Assembly (NCBI RefSeq): GCF_029278565.1
Contig: NZ_CP119559.1
Span: 2,914,001-2,978,000, forward strand
From: Haloarcula halophila
GTDB taxonomy: Archaea > Halobacteriota > Halobacteria > Halobacteriales > Haloarculaceae
DNA: 64,000 bases
Reading direction: 5' to 3'
Positions 32,724 through 40,814 of this stretch are shown piece by piece (the first letter of the stretch is position 1; every line of letters starts with the position of its first letter). A program made the translations under genes and the position numbers. Below the pieces are notes generated by a model. That model saw nothing but the letters and a program-made list of their open reading frames with translations, did no database searches and had not been told where the DNA came from.

Positions 32724-32810
32724 GATCGGGCGTTAGAACAGCGTGTGCTAAAACGTGCCGGATGGCGAAGGTCAGAAAGTGTAAGACCGTGCGGACCCTA
32801 CCTGTGTGTA

Positions 32811-33686
32811 ATGGCCGATCCGGATTCGACCGCTTCCAACGACACTGGCGTGGGTGAGCCGGTTTCCGTTCCGGACGAGTCCGCAGACGAGTCCGATCCG
32901 GACCCCGACGCCGACACCACGGACGCGGAGATGGACGAACTCCGCGAACAGGTCGAACAGAAGTACGACTTCGACGACTTCGGCCCGGCCGACATGGCCG
33001 AGATGTCCGCCGAGGAGTGGGAGGCCGTCTTCGACGCCGAGACCTGGATCACCGACGAGGAACTGTTGGACCGGGTCGAACGCGACCTGCTCACGCGGGT
33101 CGCAAACAGGGACGTCTTCGCCCGTATCGAGCGCCACCACGAACCGCCACACGTCCTCGCCTACTCCGACGAGGGGTACGCTGTCGTCTACCCCGACGGC
33201 AGTATCGAGGGCGAGGGGACGGTACTCCGGGACGTCAAACCGACCGTCGCGCTGTGCTCGATGGACTCCTACGAGGTCCCCGAGGAGGTTCCGCGGAACC
33301 CGTTGCCCGAACCCGAAACCGTTCCGGAGGGCGGCGGCGAACTGGGCAACTGGATGCTCCAGGCCATCGCCGGTGCGCAACTGCTTGCCGGCCTCGCACT
33401 CATCGTGGGCGGTGGCTTGGCGACGGCCGGTATCATCGGCGACGCCGGGACCAGCATCGCGTTGCTGTTCGTCGCGGGGTTTGCCTTCGTCGGCGTCTCG
33501 CTCGTCCTGTTTTTCACCGTCGCCAACGCCAGACTTTCCGATAAGTTCCGTGCAGAGGAGTACCGCGACCGGTTGCGAGCGATCGGCCTGGAGGACGGGG
33601 AGCGCCCGGAGTTCGTTCCCGAGATCGAACCCGAATATGACGGGGATCGAGCCGACACGGATTCGAGCGACGAAGCGGGGACGTGA
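32811..33686 (+). CDS. Acidic membrane protein of the cytochrome b operon (DUF7319-like)
   Basis: A 291-residue protein. The first 60 residues are very acidic and disordered-like; the middle (about 65-170) looks globular with YSDEGYAVVYPDGSIEGEG and VPEEVPRNPLPEPE; two membrane segments follow (about 182-208 and 214-238) and an acidic tail closes. No catalytic motif is visible. Family membership (DUF7319) is from memory. It is the first gene of a rightward run toward halocyanin and Rieske, 60 bases before halocyanin, so it is likely part of that respiratory unit. Confidence 0.65.
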   Translation: MADPDSTASNDTGVGEPVSVPDESADESDPDPDADTTDAEMDELREQVEQKYDFDDFGPADMAEMSAEEWEAVFDAETWITDEELLDRVERDLLTRVANRDVFARIERHHEPPHVLAYSDEGYAVVYPDGSIEGEGTVLRDVKPTVALCSMDSYEVPEEVPRNPLPEPETVPEGGGELGNWMLQAIAGAQLLAGLALIVGGGLATAGIIGDAGTSIALLFVAGFAFVGVSLVLFFTVANARLSDKFRAEEYRDRLRAIGLEDGERPEFVPEIEPEYDGDRADTDSSDEAGT

Positions 33687-33712
33687 CACCGCAAGCGGGT
33701 GTATTCGGTGGG

Positions 33713-33720
33713 TTTATACA
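33713..33720 (+). promoter_or_regulatory. TATA box of the halocyanin-Rieske-cytochrome b operon
   Basis: TTTATACA lies 27-34 bases before the ATG at 33747. A GTG at 33741, two codons upstream in frame, sits at the position expected for a leaderless transcript start, so the real start could be that GTG. Confidence 0.65.
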
Positions 33721-33746
33721 AACTCAGTCCCGAGCCACACGTGTAC

Positions 33747-34406
33747 ATGAACAGACGGGAGTTCGTCCGGACCGCAGGGGGTGCCGCCGGGACAGCGGCT
33801 GCCCTCAGTGCCACCGGTTCGGCAGCCGCCCAAGAGGACGGCGGCGGTGGCCAGACGGTCCCGGACTACGGCGGCTACCTCGGCCAAGTCGGGAACTTCG
33901 ACGGACCGACGAGTACCGTCGACGCAACCGGGCAAGATACGGTAACAGTCGAGGTTGGTGTCCAAGCCAACGGCGGCGCGTACGGGTTCGGTCCGCCGGC
34001 GGTCCACGTCGACAACGGCGCGACCGTTCAGTGGGAGTGGACCGGTGAAGGCGGCGGTCACAACGTCGTCCAGGACAACGGTGAGACGCTCGATTCCGGG
34101 AGCGCCGTCTCTTCGAGCGGCGTCAACTACGAACACACGTTCGAGGAAGACGGCATCTACACGTACTACTGTGTCCCACACGAGGGGCTCCAGATGAAAG
34201 GTGCCATCGCCGTCGGGTCCGACTACCCGACACAGACGATCGGTGGGGGCGGTCCGGTCGAAGTCGACCCCCACTACGCTGGCGTCCCGATCCAGCCACA
34301 CTTCGTCGGGATCGGTGCCGGTCTCGCCATCTTCCTCCCGCTCGTGTTCACCTTCTTCACGCTGAAATACGGTGAATCGCCACACACCAGCGGAGGGAAC
34401 AACTGA
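33747..34406 (+). CDS. Membrane-anchored halocyanin
   Basis: A 219-residue blue-copper protein. The twin-arginine-type N terminus (MNRREFVRTA) is followed by a Gly/Ala signal core. The cupredoxin domain carries type-1 copper ligands H105 (GGGHNVV), C142 and H145 (YYCVPHEG) and M150 (LQMKG). A C-terminal helix (about 186-208) anchors it in the membrane. It should carry electrons at the outer face, next to Rieske and cytochrome b genes, in place of a soluble cytochrome c. The stop overlaps the next ATG (TGATG). Confidence 0.9.
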   Translation: MNRREFVRTAGGAAGTAAALSATGSAAAQEDGGGGQTVPDYGGYLGQVGNFDGPTSTVDATGQDTVTVEVGVQANGGAYGFGPPAVHVDNGATVQWEWTGEGGGHNVVQDNGETLDSGSAVSSSGVNYEHTFEEDGIYTYYCVPHEGLQMKGAIAVGSDYPTQTIGGGGPVEVDPHYAGVPIQPHFVGIGAGLAIFLPLVFTFFTLKYGESPHTSGGNN

Positions 34407-34825
34407 TGGCCTCGGAAGGCTCCACCTACGGTGACATCCACCGTTACGAACCGCCTCGGGAGAGCACCGCAGCGGCCGTCGGGATCGTCCTCCTGACAGT
34501 CATCCAGGTGTTTTTCGTCGGGCTGTTCACCTACGGAATGCTGGCCGGATGGGCCTCCGGTATCGGGACGACGCTGACGGTCAGGCTCATCGAGGCCAAC
34601 ATGTTCCTCGGTGGCGTCCTGACGGTCATCTTCCTGGATCTGGCGTTTATCATGCTGTTGTACCGGAAGGAGTTCCTCCCCGACGTGATGATCGTCAAGA
34701 AACGCCGCCGCAAGTGGGAAGACCTCTACATCCGCCAGGAAGACGTCGACGGGACGACGGCCCTCGACGAGGAACAGCTCGTCGACACGATCAAACGCGC
34801 AGTCTATCCATACTACAAGAAGTAA
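34406..34825 (+). CDS. Two-span membrane protein of the cytochrome b operon (DUF7318-like)
   Basis: A 139-residue protein with two hydrophobic helices (about 21-44 and 58-80), a strongly basic loop (KKRRRKWEDL) and a conserved tail rich in Tyr/Lys (AVYPYYKK). I do not recognise a catalytic motif. The recalled family number DUF7318 is unverified. It lies between halocyanin and Rieske with one-base overlap and no gap, so it is almost certainly an accessory subunit or assembly factor of this complex. Confidence 0.72.
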   Translation: MASEGSTYGDIHRYEPPRESTAAAVGIVLLTVIQVFFVGLFTYGMLAGWASGIGTTLTVRLIEANMFLGGVLTVIFLDLAFIMLLYRKEFLPDVMIVKKRRRKWEDLYIRQEDVDGTTALDEEQLVDTIKRAVYPYYKK

Positions 34826-34826
34826 C

Positions 34827-35690
34827 ATGCCACTAGACGAAGACAAATACCCCGCCGAAACCGGTCGTCGTCGGTTCGTGAAAGGCGTCGTCGGCAGCGC
34901 GGCCCTCTCCAGCGTCGGTGCTGGTGGGCTCGCCGCCGTCGACGCGACCACGGACGCGGCCGGTGAAGGCGGTGGGACGACACAGTTCGTCGGAGTCGAG
35001 AACACGGACGGCCCCGCACCACGTGGGATGCCGATCATTCCGATCGAGATCGACGGTGGCCAGATCAACGGCGTCTGGCCCGAATACGATGAGGACGCTG
35101 GTGCCGCCATCAATCGTGATTTCGGCGGCAGCGGGATCGACTACTCCTCGGCGTGGTTCCAGTACTGCGGGATGCAGACCGCGGAAGGGATCTACCCACA
35201 GGCAGACCAGGACAACGCCTTCCGGCACAGCCCCGGGACGTTCTCCTGGCAGGGCGAGTACGAAGCCGGTACCGCGCTGACCGTCGACATGTTCTCGGAC
35301 TACCAGGAGTGGGGCAACGGGATCGGTCGCGCGGGCGTCGGGAAACCGGCCAGTGTGACCTGGCGCTCTGACGGTGACGTGACGTCGATCCCGGTCCAGA
35401 TACTCCGGTCGGTCGAGGTCGAACGGATGGCCAACGGCGAGGGGGAGTACGCTGAGCTCCCGAGCAGCGTCCAGTCGTTCATCTCGGCGGCTACCGATCA
35501 GGGATTCATCGCGTGGCTGAACAAGTGTACGCACTTCTGTTGCGTGCCCGGGTTCAAGAAGAACGCGGGGAGTGCGAACTTCGGTGCCGCAGACCAGATC
35601 TACTGTGGCTGCCACCAGTCCGTCTACGACCCGTTCAGCCCGGTTCAGACGACGTTCGTGGCGCTACCACGGCCCCCACAGACTGAGTAA
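34827..35690 (+). CDS. Rieske iron-sulfur protein of the cytochrome b complex
   Basis: A 287-residue protein. The N terminus carries a twin-arginine motif (GRRRFVKG, residues 13-20) and a hydrophobic anchor. Near the C terminus the 2Fe-2S ligands are C234 and H236 (KCTHFC) and C260 and H263 (YCGCHQS), with C238/C239 and C262 available for the stabilising disulfide. The middle region (about 60-200) is larger than in bacterial Rieske proteins. It oxidises quinol on the outer face together with cytochrome b. Confidence 0.93.
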   Translation: MPLDEDKYPAETGRRRFVKGVVGSAALSSVGAGGLAAVDATTDAAGEGGGTTQFVGVENTDGPAPRGMPIIPIEIDGGQINGVWPEYDEDAGAAINRDFGGSGIDYSSAWFQYCGMQTAEGIYPQADQDNAFRHSPGTFSWQGEYEAGTALTVDMFSDYQEWGNGIGRAGVGKPASVTWRSDGDVTSIPVQILRSVEVERMANGEGEYAELPSSVQSFISAATDQGFIAWLNKCTHFCCVPGFKKNAGSANFGAADQIYCGCHQSVYDPFSPVQTTFVALPRPPQTE

Positions 35691-35692
35691 CC

Positions 35693-36496
35693 ATGAGTCT
35701 AGAACGCAAAGACGAACACGACCACAAAGGCTGGATGAAAAAGCGGGACCTCTCGCCCATCGAGACGGTGTATCTGACCGCACTCATCTGGCTCGACAAA
35801 CGGCTCCGGGTCGTTGACTACCTGGAGATCCTGGAGGATCTCTACTACAAGGTCAACATGCAGATGCCCAAGAGCCACACCGAGCAGTACAACCTCGACA
35901 ACAAGTTCTGGTACTGGTACCCGTTGTACGCGTTGGGGTCGTTCTCGACGGTCGCGTACATCGTCGCGGCGATCTCGGGCGCGTTGCTCGGGTTCTACTA
36001 CGCGCCGGCGGCCGCCGCCGCGGACGGCTCGCCGACGGTGGCGTACGACTCGGTGATGCTCATCATGGGCCAGCTCAACCTCGGCTACTTCCTGCGGTCG
36101 GTCCACCGCTGGGCCGCACAGGTGATGGTCGCCGCCGTGTTCCTGCACATGCTCCGTGTCTACTTCACGGGCGCGTACAAGGAACCGCGTGAGCTGAACT
36201 GGCTCATCGGGATCGTGCTGATCTCGCTGACGCTGGTGTTCGGGTACACCGGGTACCTGCTCCCGTGGAGCCAGCTGTCCTACTGGGCCGGCCAGATCGG
36301 CGTCGAGATGTCGCTGTCGATCCCGCTGATCGGCGAGTGGGTCGCACAGCTGATGTTCGGCGGGTTCACGCTCTCGCAGGCGACACTGCAACGGATGTAC
36401 ATCCTGCACGTGTTCTTCCTGCCGTTCATCACGACTGCGGTGATCGCCGTCCACATCGGCATCGTCTGGATGCAAGGCATCGCGGAACCACACTGA
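35693..36496 (+). CDS. Cytochrome b, N-terminal (b6-like) subunit
   Basis: A 267-residue membrane protein with four haem-binding helices after an N-terminal extension. The haem ligands are two His pairs: H138 and H152 (13 residues between) and H239 and H254 (14 residues between). Spacing of 14 in the second pair is the cytochrome b6 pattern, versus 13 in mitochondrial cytochrome b. It begins three bases after the Rieske stop. With the next gene it makes a split cytochrome b as in b6f complexes. It moves electrons and protons across the membrane from quinol. Confidence 0.9.
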   Translation: MSLERKDEHDHKGWMKKRDLSPIETVYLTALIWLDKRLRVVDYLEILEDLYYKVNMQMPKSHTEQYNLDNKFWYWYPLYALGSFSTVAYIVAAISGALLGFYYAPAAAAADGSPTVAYDSVMLIMGQLNLGYFLRSVHRWAAQVMVAAVFLHMLRVYFTGAYKEPRELNWLIGIVLISLTLVFGYTGYLLPWSQLSYWAGQIGVEMSLSIPLIGEWVAQLMFGGFTLSQATLQRMYILHVFFLPFITTAVIAVHIGIVWMQGIAEPH

Positions 36497-36500
36497 TACT

Positions 36501-37277
36501 ATGAGCGACAACGACACAGACACGGAATCCGAGGACGTCCGCACGGACGGCTCGGGCGGTGGCATCGTCGCGCCGGACGACGAGACCCCGACGTGGTCCG
36601 AACGGAAGACCCGGACCCAGGGGCTCTCTCGGCTGACTTACGAGTACTTCGAGCGGGCACGACGCGAGGACCAGGACCTGCGCCAGGAGTCGGACTACGT
36701 CGAGCGTGACGTGCTCGCGTTCCCGGCCTGGCCCCACGAGATGATGCGCAACCTCGCGCTGACGAGTTTCTTCGTCGGGATGATCCTGTTCGTCTCGGCG
36801 GCGCTCCCGCCGGAGATGCCCAACCCGGCGAACTCCGGGGTGACGCCCCAGCCGATCCTGCCGGACTGGTATCTCTACTGGTCGTTCGGGCTGTTGAAAC
36901 TCGGGCCGCTGAACCCCGACCTCTCGATCCTCGGCGGGTCGAAGCTCATGGCCGACCGGACCTACGGTGTGCTGGCGAACGTCGCCGTGGTCGGGTTCGT
37001 CGCGATCGTCCCCTTCCTCAACAAGGGGTCCGCACGTCGGCCGGTCGAGCAGCCGTTCTGGGCCGCCGTCGGTATGTCCGGCGTCGTGTTCAGCCTGACC
37101 ATCGCGGCGCTGTCGATCAAGAACCTGCTCCCGATCGACTCGCACCTGCTGTTCGACCTGACGTTCCTGCTCCCGTTCGTCAGTGCGACGATCACCTACG
37201 CGGTGTTGAAGACGATGCGGGAGGGGTACATGTTCGACCTCAACCGCCGGTACTACCGGTTGCGGCCGCCGAAGTAA
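36501..37277 (+). CDS. Cytochrome b C-terminal (subunit IV-like) protein
   Basis: A 258-residue membrane protein with an acidic N-terminal region (about 1-75) and four helices. The quinol-site motif block is DWYLYWSFGLLK (about 114-126), related to the PEWY loop of cytochrome b/subunit IV. It follows the b6-like gene by four bases. The large soluble N terminus is unlike subunit IV of chloroplasts. It likely completes the quinone pocket with the preceding subunit. Confidence 0.85.
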   Translation: MSDNDTDTESEDVRTDGSGGGIVAPDDETPTWSERKTRTQGLSRLTYEYFERARREDQDLRQESDYVERDVLAFPAWPHEMMRNLALTSFFVGMILFVSAALPPEMPNPANSGVTPQPILPDWYLYWSFGLLKLGPLNPDLSILGGSKLMADRTYGVLANVAVVGFVAIVPFLNKGSARRPVEQPFWAAVGMSGVVFSLTIAALSIKNLLPIDSHLLFDLTFLLPFVSATITYAVLKTMREGYMFDLNRRYYRLRPPK

Positions 37278-37362
37278 CTCCGGATTCGCTCGGTTCCGTC
37301 GGGTCGCCGACGGCCGCTCCCGTCTCGCCGCAGTAAAGTAACTCCCGTCCCTAGACAGATCG

Positions 37363-37668
37363 ATGACGAACGACCAGTCCGGCGATAGCGGCCGACGGGA
37401 CGTCGTCGTCCCGGTACGTGTCTACAAGACGGTCACGGTGTTCTCGACGCTGTTTGCGATCCTCTCGGTCGTCGGTGGGTTCATCCTCGTCGACGTCGCG
37501 ACCAACAGGGCGTCGGCACCGGTCTCCGAGATCGACGCCCCGGTCGCCATCGCCGGGATCGGCCTCATCCTCGCCGGGACTGTCGTCTACGCGTTCTCGA
37601 CGCGTTTTCGGACCGAGGAGATGGGAAAGTCTAAAGACGACGCTGCCGAACCATCTGATAATGGCTGA
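37363..37668 (+). CDS. Two-span membrane protein of the cytochrome b locus (DUF7315-like)
   Basis: A 101-residue protein with two hydrophobic helices (about 20-45 and 62-80) joined by a short acidic loop; both tails are soluble and charged. The N terminus holds VVPVRVYKTVTVF. No function is known; the recalled family number DUF7315 is unverified. It overlaps the next gene by eight bases and follows the cytochrome b genes by 85 bases, so it may be transcribed with them or from an own promoter (AGTAAAGTAAC near 37333). Confidence 0.65.
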   Translation: MTNDQSGDSGRRDVVVPVRVYKTVTVFSTLFAILSVVGGFILVDVATNRASAPVSEIDAPVAIAGIGLILAGTVVYAFSTRFRTEEMGKSKDDAAEPSDNG

Positions 37669-37930
37669 CGAATTCATCAAGGGCTTCGCTATCCTCATGA
37701 CCGGCGGCCTCGGCTGGATGACCGTCGCGGGCTGGTACCGGACGCCGAGTTTCGAAGGGGCACAGCTCACCGGCGAGGTCACTCTGGAGAACCCGACCGT
37801 CTTCGACCAGGCGGCGCTCATGTTGGGCGACGTGTTCTTCTGGTTCGCGATCCTCGGGGCGCTCACTTTCTGGGTTCTCATCCCTGCCTTCGACGAACTC
37901 CGCGAGTATCTCGACGAACGATCGGCCTGA
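37661..37930 (+). CDS. Two-span membrane protein of the cytochrome b locus (DUF7314-like)
   Basis: An 89-residue protein overlapping the previous gene by eight bases. It has a hydrophobic N terminus (FIKGFAILMTGGLGWMTVAGWY) and a second helix (about 52-72, FFWFAILGALTFWVLIP). The central loop resembles a small exposed domain. No known motif. The overlap indicates translational coupling. It is probably a small subunit of the cytochrome b complex. The family number is from memory. Confidence 0.65.
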   Translation: MADEFIKGFAILMTGGLGWMTVAGWYRTPSFEGAQLTGEVTLENPTVFDQAALMLGDVFFWFAILGALTFWVLIPAFDELREYLDERSA

Positions 37931-38113
37931 TCGCCGTCACAACTTTTTCCGAATCGATCCGTCTCCGGCCACAGGCCAGTTTCGCTCTTCGATACCGAAA
38001 AGCGGCGGGACGACGCGAGCCTCATTTGGGGAACCGTCGTGAGCACACCACGTACCGTTCTCTGCCACCGGCGGCGGCGTCTGTACGTCGACGTGTTACA
38101 GTTTCGGGTACAA

Positions 38114-38138
38114 GCCGCCGAGCCTATCGCTCGGCGGC
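38114..38138. terminator. Hairpin between convergent genes, probable terminator
   Basis: A perfect 9-base stem (GCCGCCGAG with CTCGGCGGC) and a 7-base loop lies in the 236-base gap between the rightward cytochrome b operon and the leftward 38167 gene. A T5 stretch on the minus strand lies between that gene's stop and the hairpin. It may end either transcript. No gene is seen elsewhere in 37931-38166. Confidence 0.4.
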
Positions 38139-38166
38139 GAAAGTGCGAGAAAAACCGCGTTCGTGC

Positions 38167-38628
38167 TCAGACGACGGAGTCCCAGGGGCCGGCGATAACC
38201 CAGAACAGGCTCTGGTAGCTGGCGTACAGCAGGACGAGCATCGCCGCGAAGATCGATCCTTTCGGCCGTTCGAGCGGCATATCCCGGCGTGCTTCGACTC
38301 TCCGTGCCTCGAACTCGAAGAAGTCGGTGATGATCGCACCGAGGACGAGCATCGACATGACCATCCCACCGTGGTGTGCCAGGGTCATGTAGTAAAACGA
38401 GGTGAGGATGAGGATGACGTTGCTCGCGGTGTGGGCGGGATGGCGGCCGAGCGCGTCCGCGCCGCCGTCCTCGTACTGCTTGGTGTGTCGTCTGTGGGCC
38501 AGTTGCCGCGTCACGAGGTTTGCGATCACCAGTCCCATGATAACGTACTCGATCACGAGCACGCCACCGGGGGCTGTACTCCCCATGATGGTGTCGAGTG
38601 GCCCGAAGAGCGTGACGGATGGCTGCAT
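38167..38628 (-). CDS. Multi-span membrane protein (DUF7313-like)
   Basis: A 153-residue protein with four hydrophobic segments (about 20-41, 66-84, 89-105 and 125-145), His residues in the middle (YYMTLAHHGGM), and a basic loop between the third and fourth. Location beside the cytochrome b operon, and my recollection that such a family sits there in other haloarchaea, suggest a role in the same complex or its assembly. It is on the opposite strand. An internal ATG (IMGSTAPGG) is a possible alternative start. Confidence 0.62.
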   Translation of the reverse strand: MQPSVTLFGPLDTIMGSTAPGGVLVIEYVIMGLVIANLVTRQLAHRRHTKQYEDGGADALGRHPAHTASNVILILTSFYYMTLAHHGGMVMSMLVLGAIITDFFEFEARRVEARRDMPLERPKGSIFAAMLVLLYASYQSLFWVIAGPWDSVV

Positions 38629-38688
38629 ACGTGATTCTCAGTCCGAATCCCATTAGTGTCTTTCCACTCGGCGCCGGCGAGACCGGAC

Positions 38689-39405
38689 TCAGGTGAACCG
38701 CGGGCGGCTCTCGTCGACGACGGCGACCCGAACGGTCCCGGCTGGTGACAGTGTCACGGGTTCCCCTCTGTCGACAGTTCCGGTCGGCGTGTCGTCGATC
38801 AACAGCGTGACGGTGGCTTCGTCCCGTTCGACCGTCAGCGTCAGTTCCTCGATCGGGACGACCCAGTGGTCGGGGTTCGTCGCAAACGGTGCGATCGGAG
38901 CGACGGCGACGATGGGCGACGGGGAGAGGACCGGGGCGCCGGCCCGTCGCGCGTATCCCGACGAGCCGGCGGTGGTCGCGACGACGGTTCCGTCCGCACG
39001 GAACGCGTCGATCGTATCCGTCGGGGTCTCGACGCCGAACTCGGAGATACGCGCCGCGTCTTCGGTGACGAGTGTCACGTCCCAGACGGCCTCGCCGACG
39101 CGCTCGTCGCCGCGAACGACAGACAGCGTGTGGTGTCGCTCGGTCCTGGCGTCCGCCAGGGAACCCACCGCTTTCCGGACCGAGTCCCGCGGGACACTCC
39201 GTACACCACGTCCGGCGTCGATCGGGAGAACCACGGAGTCGGTGACCGCCCGGGCGACCGACGCGAACGCCCGTTGGCCGACAGCGAGGACGAAATCGGT
39301 CCCGGGGACCGACCCGTCGGTCCGACACTCGACTGTCCAATCGTCGTCTCTGAGCAGTTCGGCGACGGACTCGTCACCGACAACGCCGACGGAACGGGTG
39401 CTCAT
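38689..39405 (-). CDS. NAD-kinase-like protein lacking catalytic motifs
   Basis: A 238-residue protein whose C-terminal half matches the NAD kinase beta-sandwich (TTAGSSGYARRAGAPVL, from residue 144; VAVAPIAPF). In NAD kinases GGDG phosphate-binding and NE motifs are essential; here the GGDG place is AVGQR (42-45) and the NE place is VWDV. So the fold is retained, the activity probably not. It is possibly a regulator or a different nucleotide-binding protein. ATG 39405 is used; an adjacent GTG at 39408 is possible. Confidence 0.7.
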   Translation of the reverse strand: MSTRSVGVVGDESVAELLRDDDWTVECRTDGSVPGTDFVLAVGQRAFASVARAVTDSVVLPIDAGRGVRSVPRDSVRKAVGSLADARTERHHTLSVVRGDERVGEAVWDVTLVTEDAARISEFGVETPTDTIDAFRADGTVVATTAGSSGYARRAGAPVLSPSPIVAVAPIAPFATNPDHWVVPIEELTLTVERDEATVTLLIDDTPTGTVDRGEPVTLSPAGTVRVAVVDESRPRFT

Positions 39406-39453
39406 CACCGGCTGTTCGGTCAGCCGGAAAAAAAGCCTGCCGCCCTCGTGTGC

Positions 39454-40689
39454 TCAGACCGGGAGCTTCTGCTGAGCGTACTCCCACAGCAGCGGCACGT
39501 CCGAGAGGTGAAACAGCTTCGTCATCGCCCGGAAGTTCCCGTTGTTGACCTCCGTCAGCGTGTCCGAGTCGTTCCTGTGGAGGTCACGCATCAACTGGTC
39601 GTATCGATCGTTGGGCGCCAGATACAGCAACTCCGTCATCAGCAGGCGTTTCCGCTGATTCGGGGCCACGTCGCTGTGCCAGAGGCGGTCGTAGACGGCC
39701 AGTGAATCCGCCGACGTATCGGGCGTGTTCGGTGTCAACGCCGCGTCGGCGGTCGCCGCCGCCGCCCGGGCGGATTTCATCCCCTTGTGGATGCCTTCGC
39801 CCCACAGCGGATCGATCGTCGGGACGGTGTCGCCGATGGCCATGAAGTTGTCCGTACTCACCGACGACGGCGGCTGGATGTGGGCCGATCCGCGGTGGGC
39901 CTGGGTCCCCTCGATGCGCGTTGCGTCCTCGAAACGGGGATCGGTATCGAGCCAGTACTCCAGGTAGTCGTCGATGGCCCACCCGTCGCGGGCGTTCTCG
40001 CGGTGGGCCTCGTTCTGGATGTAACAGAGGCCGACCTTGGCGGTGTCCGCGCCGGTGTGGAAGATCCAGGAGTAGCCACCCGGTGCCAGGTCGTGATCGA
40101 GGCGCAACATCATCGAGTCGGTCAGATCGGCGTGTTGGGGGTGATCGACCTGGATGTTCTCGAACTCGTACTCGATGCCGATGGCCTGGTGGTCCCGCTC
40201 GAGATCACAGACGCCGAGTTTCTTGGCAAGCGGCGCTGCCGGTCCCGTCGCGTCGACGACGATATCCGCGTACACCTCCTCGTCGCCGGCGTATCGTACA
40301 CCGGCGATTTCCCCGCCTTCCATGATCGGCGCCGAGACGCGTGAATCGAACCGGTAGGTCGCCCCGTGTTCGCGGCCTTCCGCGACCAGCCACCGCTTGA
40401 AGTCGGCGAACTCCAGTACGGCGCCGGTCTGTGTGCGGACGTAGTGGTCGTTCGGTGACTCCAGGACGACGTCGTCCGTGTAGTTCATCACGACGTCGTC
40501 CGGAATGTTGAACGCCGTCATCGCCGAAGGGAACGTTCCGGCTGTGGACTTGTTGCTCTGACGTGGGAACTCGTCTTCGGATTCCGTCTCCAGAACCAGC
40601 ACGTCGTACTCTCGCTGCGCCAGGTCCCGGGCACACTGTGCCCCCGCAGGCCCTGCCCCCGCGATCACCACGTCAAAGCGCTCGCTCAT
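39454..40689 (-). CDS. Geranylgeranyl-reductase-family flavoprotein
   Basis: A 411-residue FAD enzyme. FAD-binding GAGPAGAQCA (11-20), DATGPAAPLA in the middle, the family-type motif YSWIFH (YxWxF) and DTVPTIDPLWGEGIHKG near residue 300-315 identify it as a geranylgeranyl reductase relative. Such enzymes saturate isoprenoid chains of archaeal lipids or quinones. A stronger family member is at 61762, so this one may have a different substrate. It is divergent from the Asp-rich gene at 40815. Confidence 0.83.
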   Translation of the reverse strand: MSERFDVVIAGAGPAGAQCARDLAQREYDVLVLETESEDEFPRQSNKSTAGTFPSAMTAFNIPDDVVMNYTDDVVLESPNDHYVRTQTGAVLEFADFKRWLVAEGREHGATYRFDSRVSAPIMEGGEIAGVRYAGDEEVYADIVVDATGPAAPLAKKLGVCDLERDHQAIGIEYEFENIQVDHPQHADLTDSMMLRLDHDLAPGGYSWIFHTGADTAKVGLCYIQNEAHRENARDGWAIDDYLEYWLDTDPRFEDATRIEGTQAHRGSAHIQPPSSVSTDNFMAIGDTVPTIDPLWGEGIHKGMKSARAAAATADAALTPNTPDTSADSLAVYDRLWHSDVAPNQRKRLLMTELLYLAPNDRYDQLMRDLHRNDSDTLTEVNNGNFRAMTKLFHLSDVPLLWEYAQQKLPV

Positions 40690-40814
40690 AACCGGTGGTT
40701 ACACCTCGCGGTAATCAACCTTGCTGAATCCACCGAGATACTGTGGGTCCGGGCGTTCTCGAAAGGGTAAAGACGCCACCAGCCACACGACTGGCCAACG
40801 CGGGGAGACGAATC

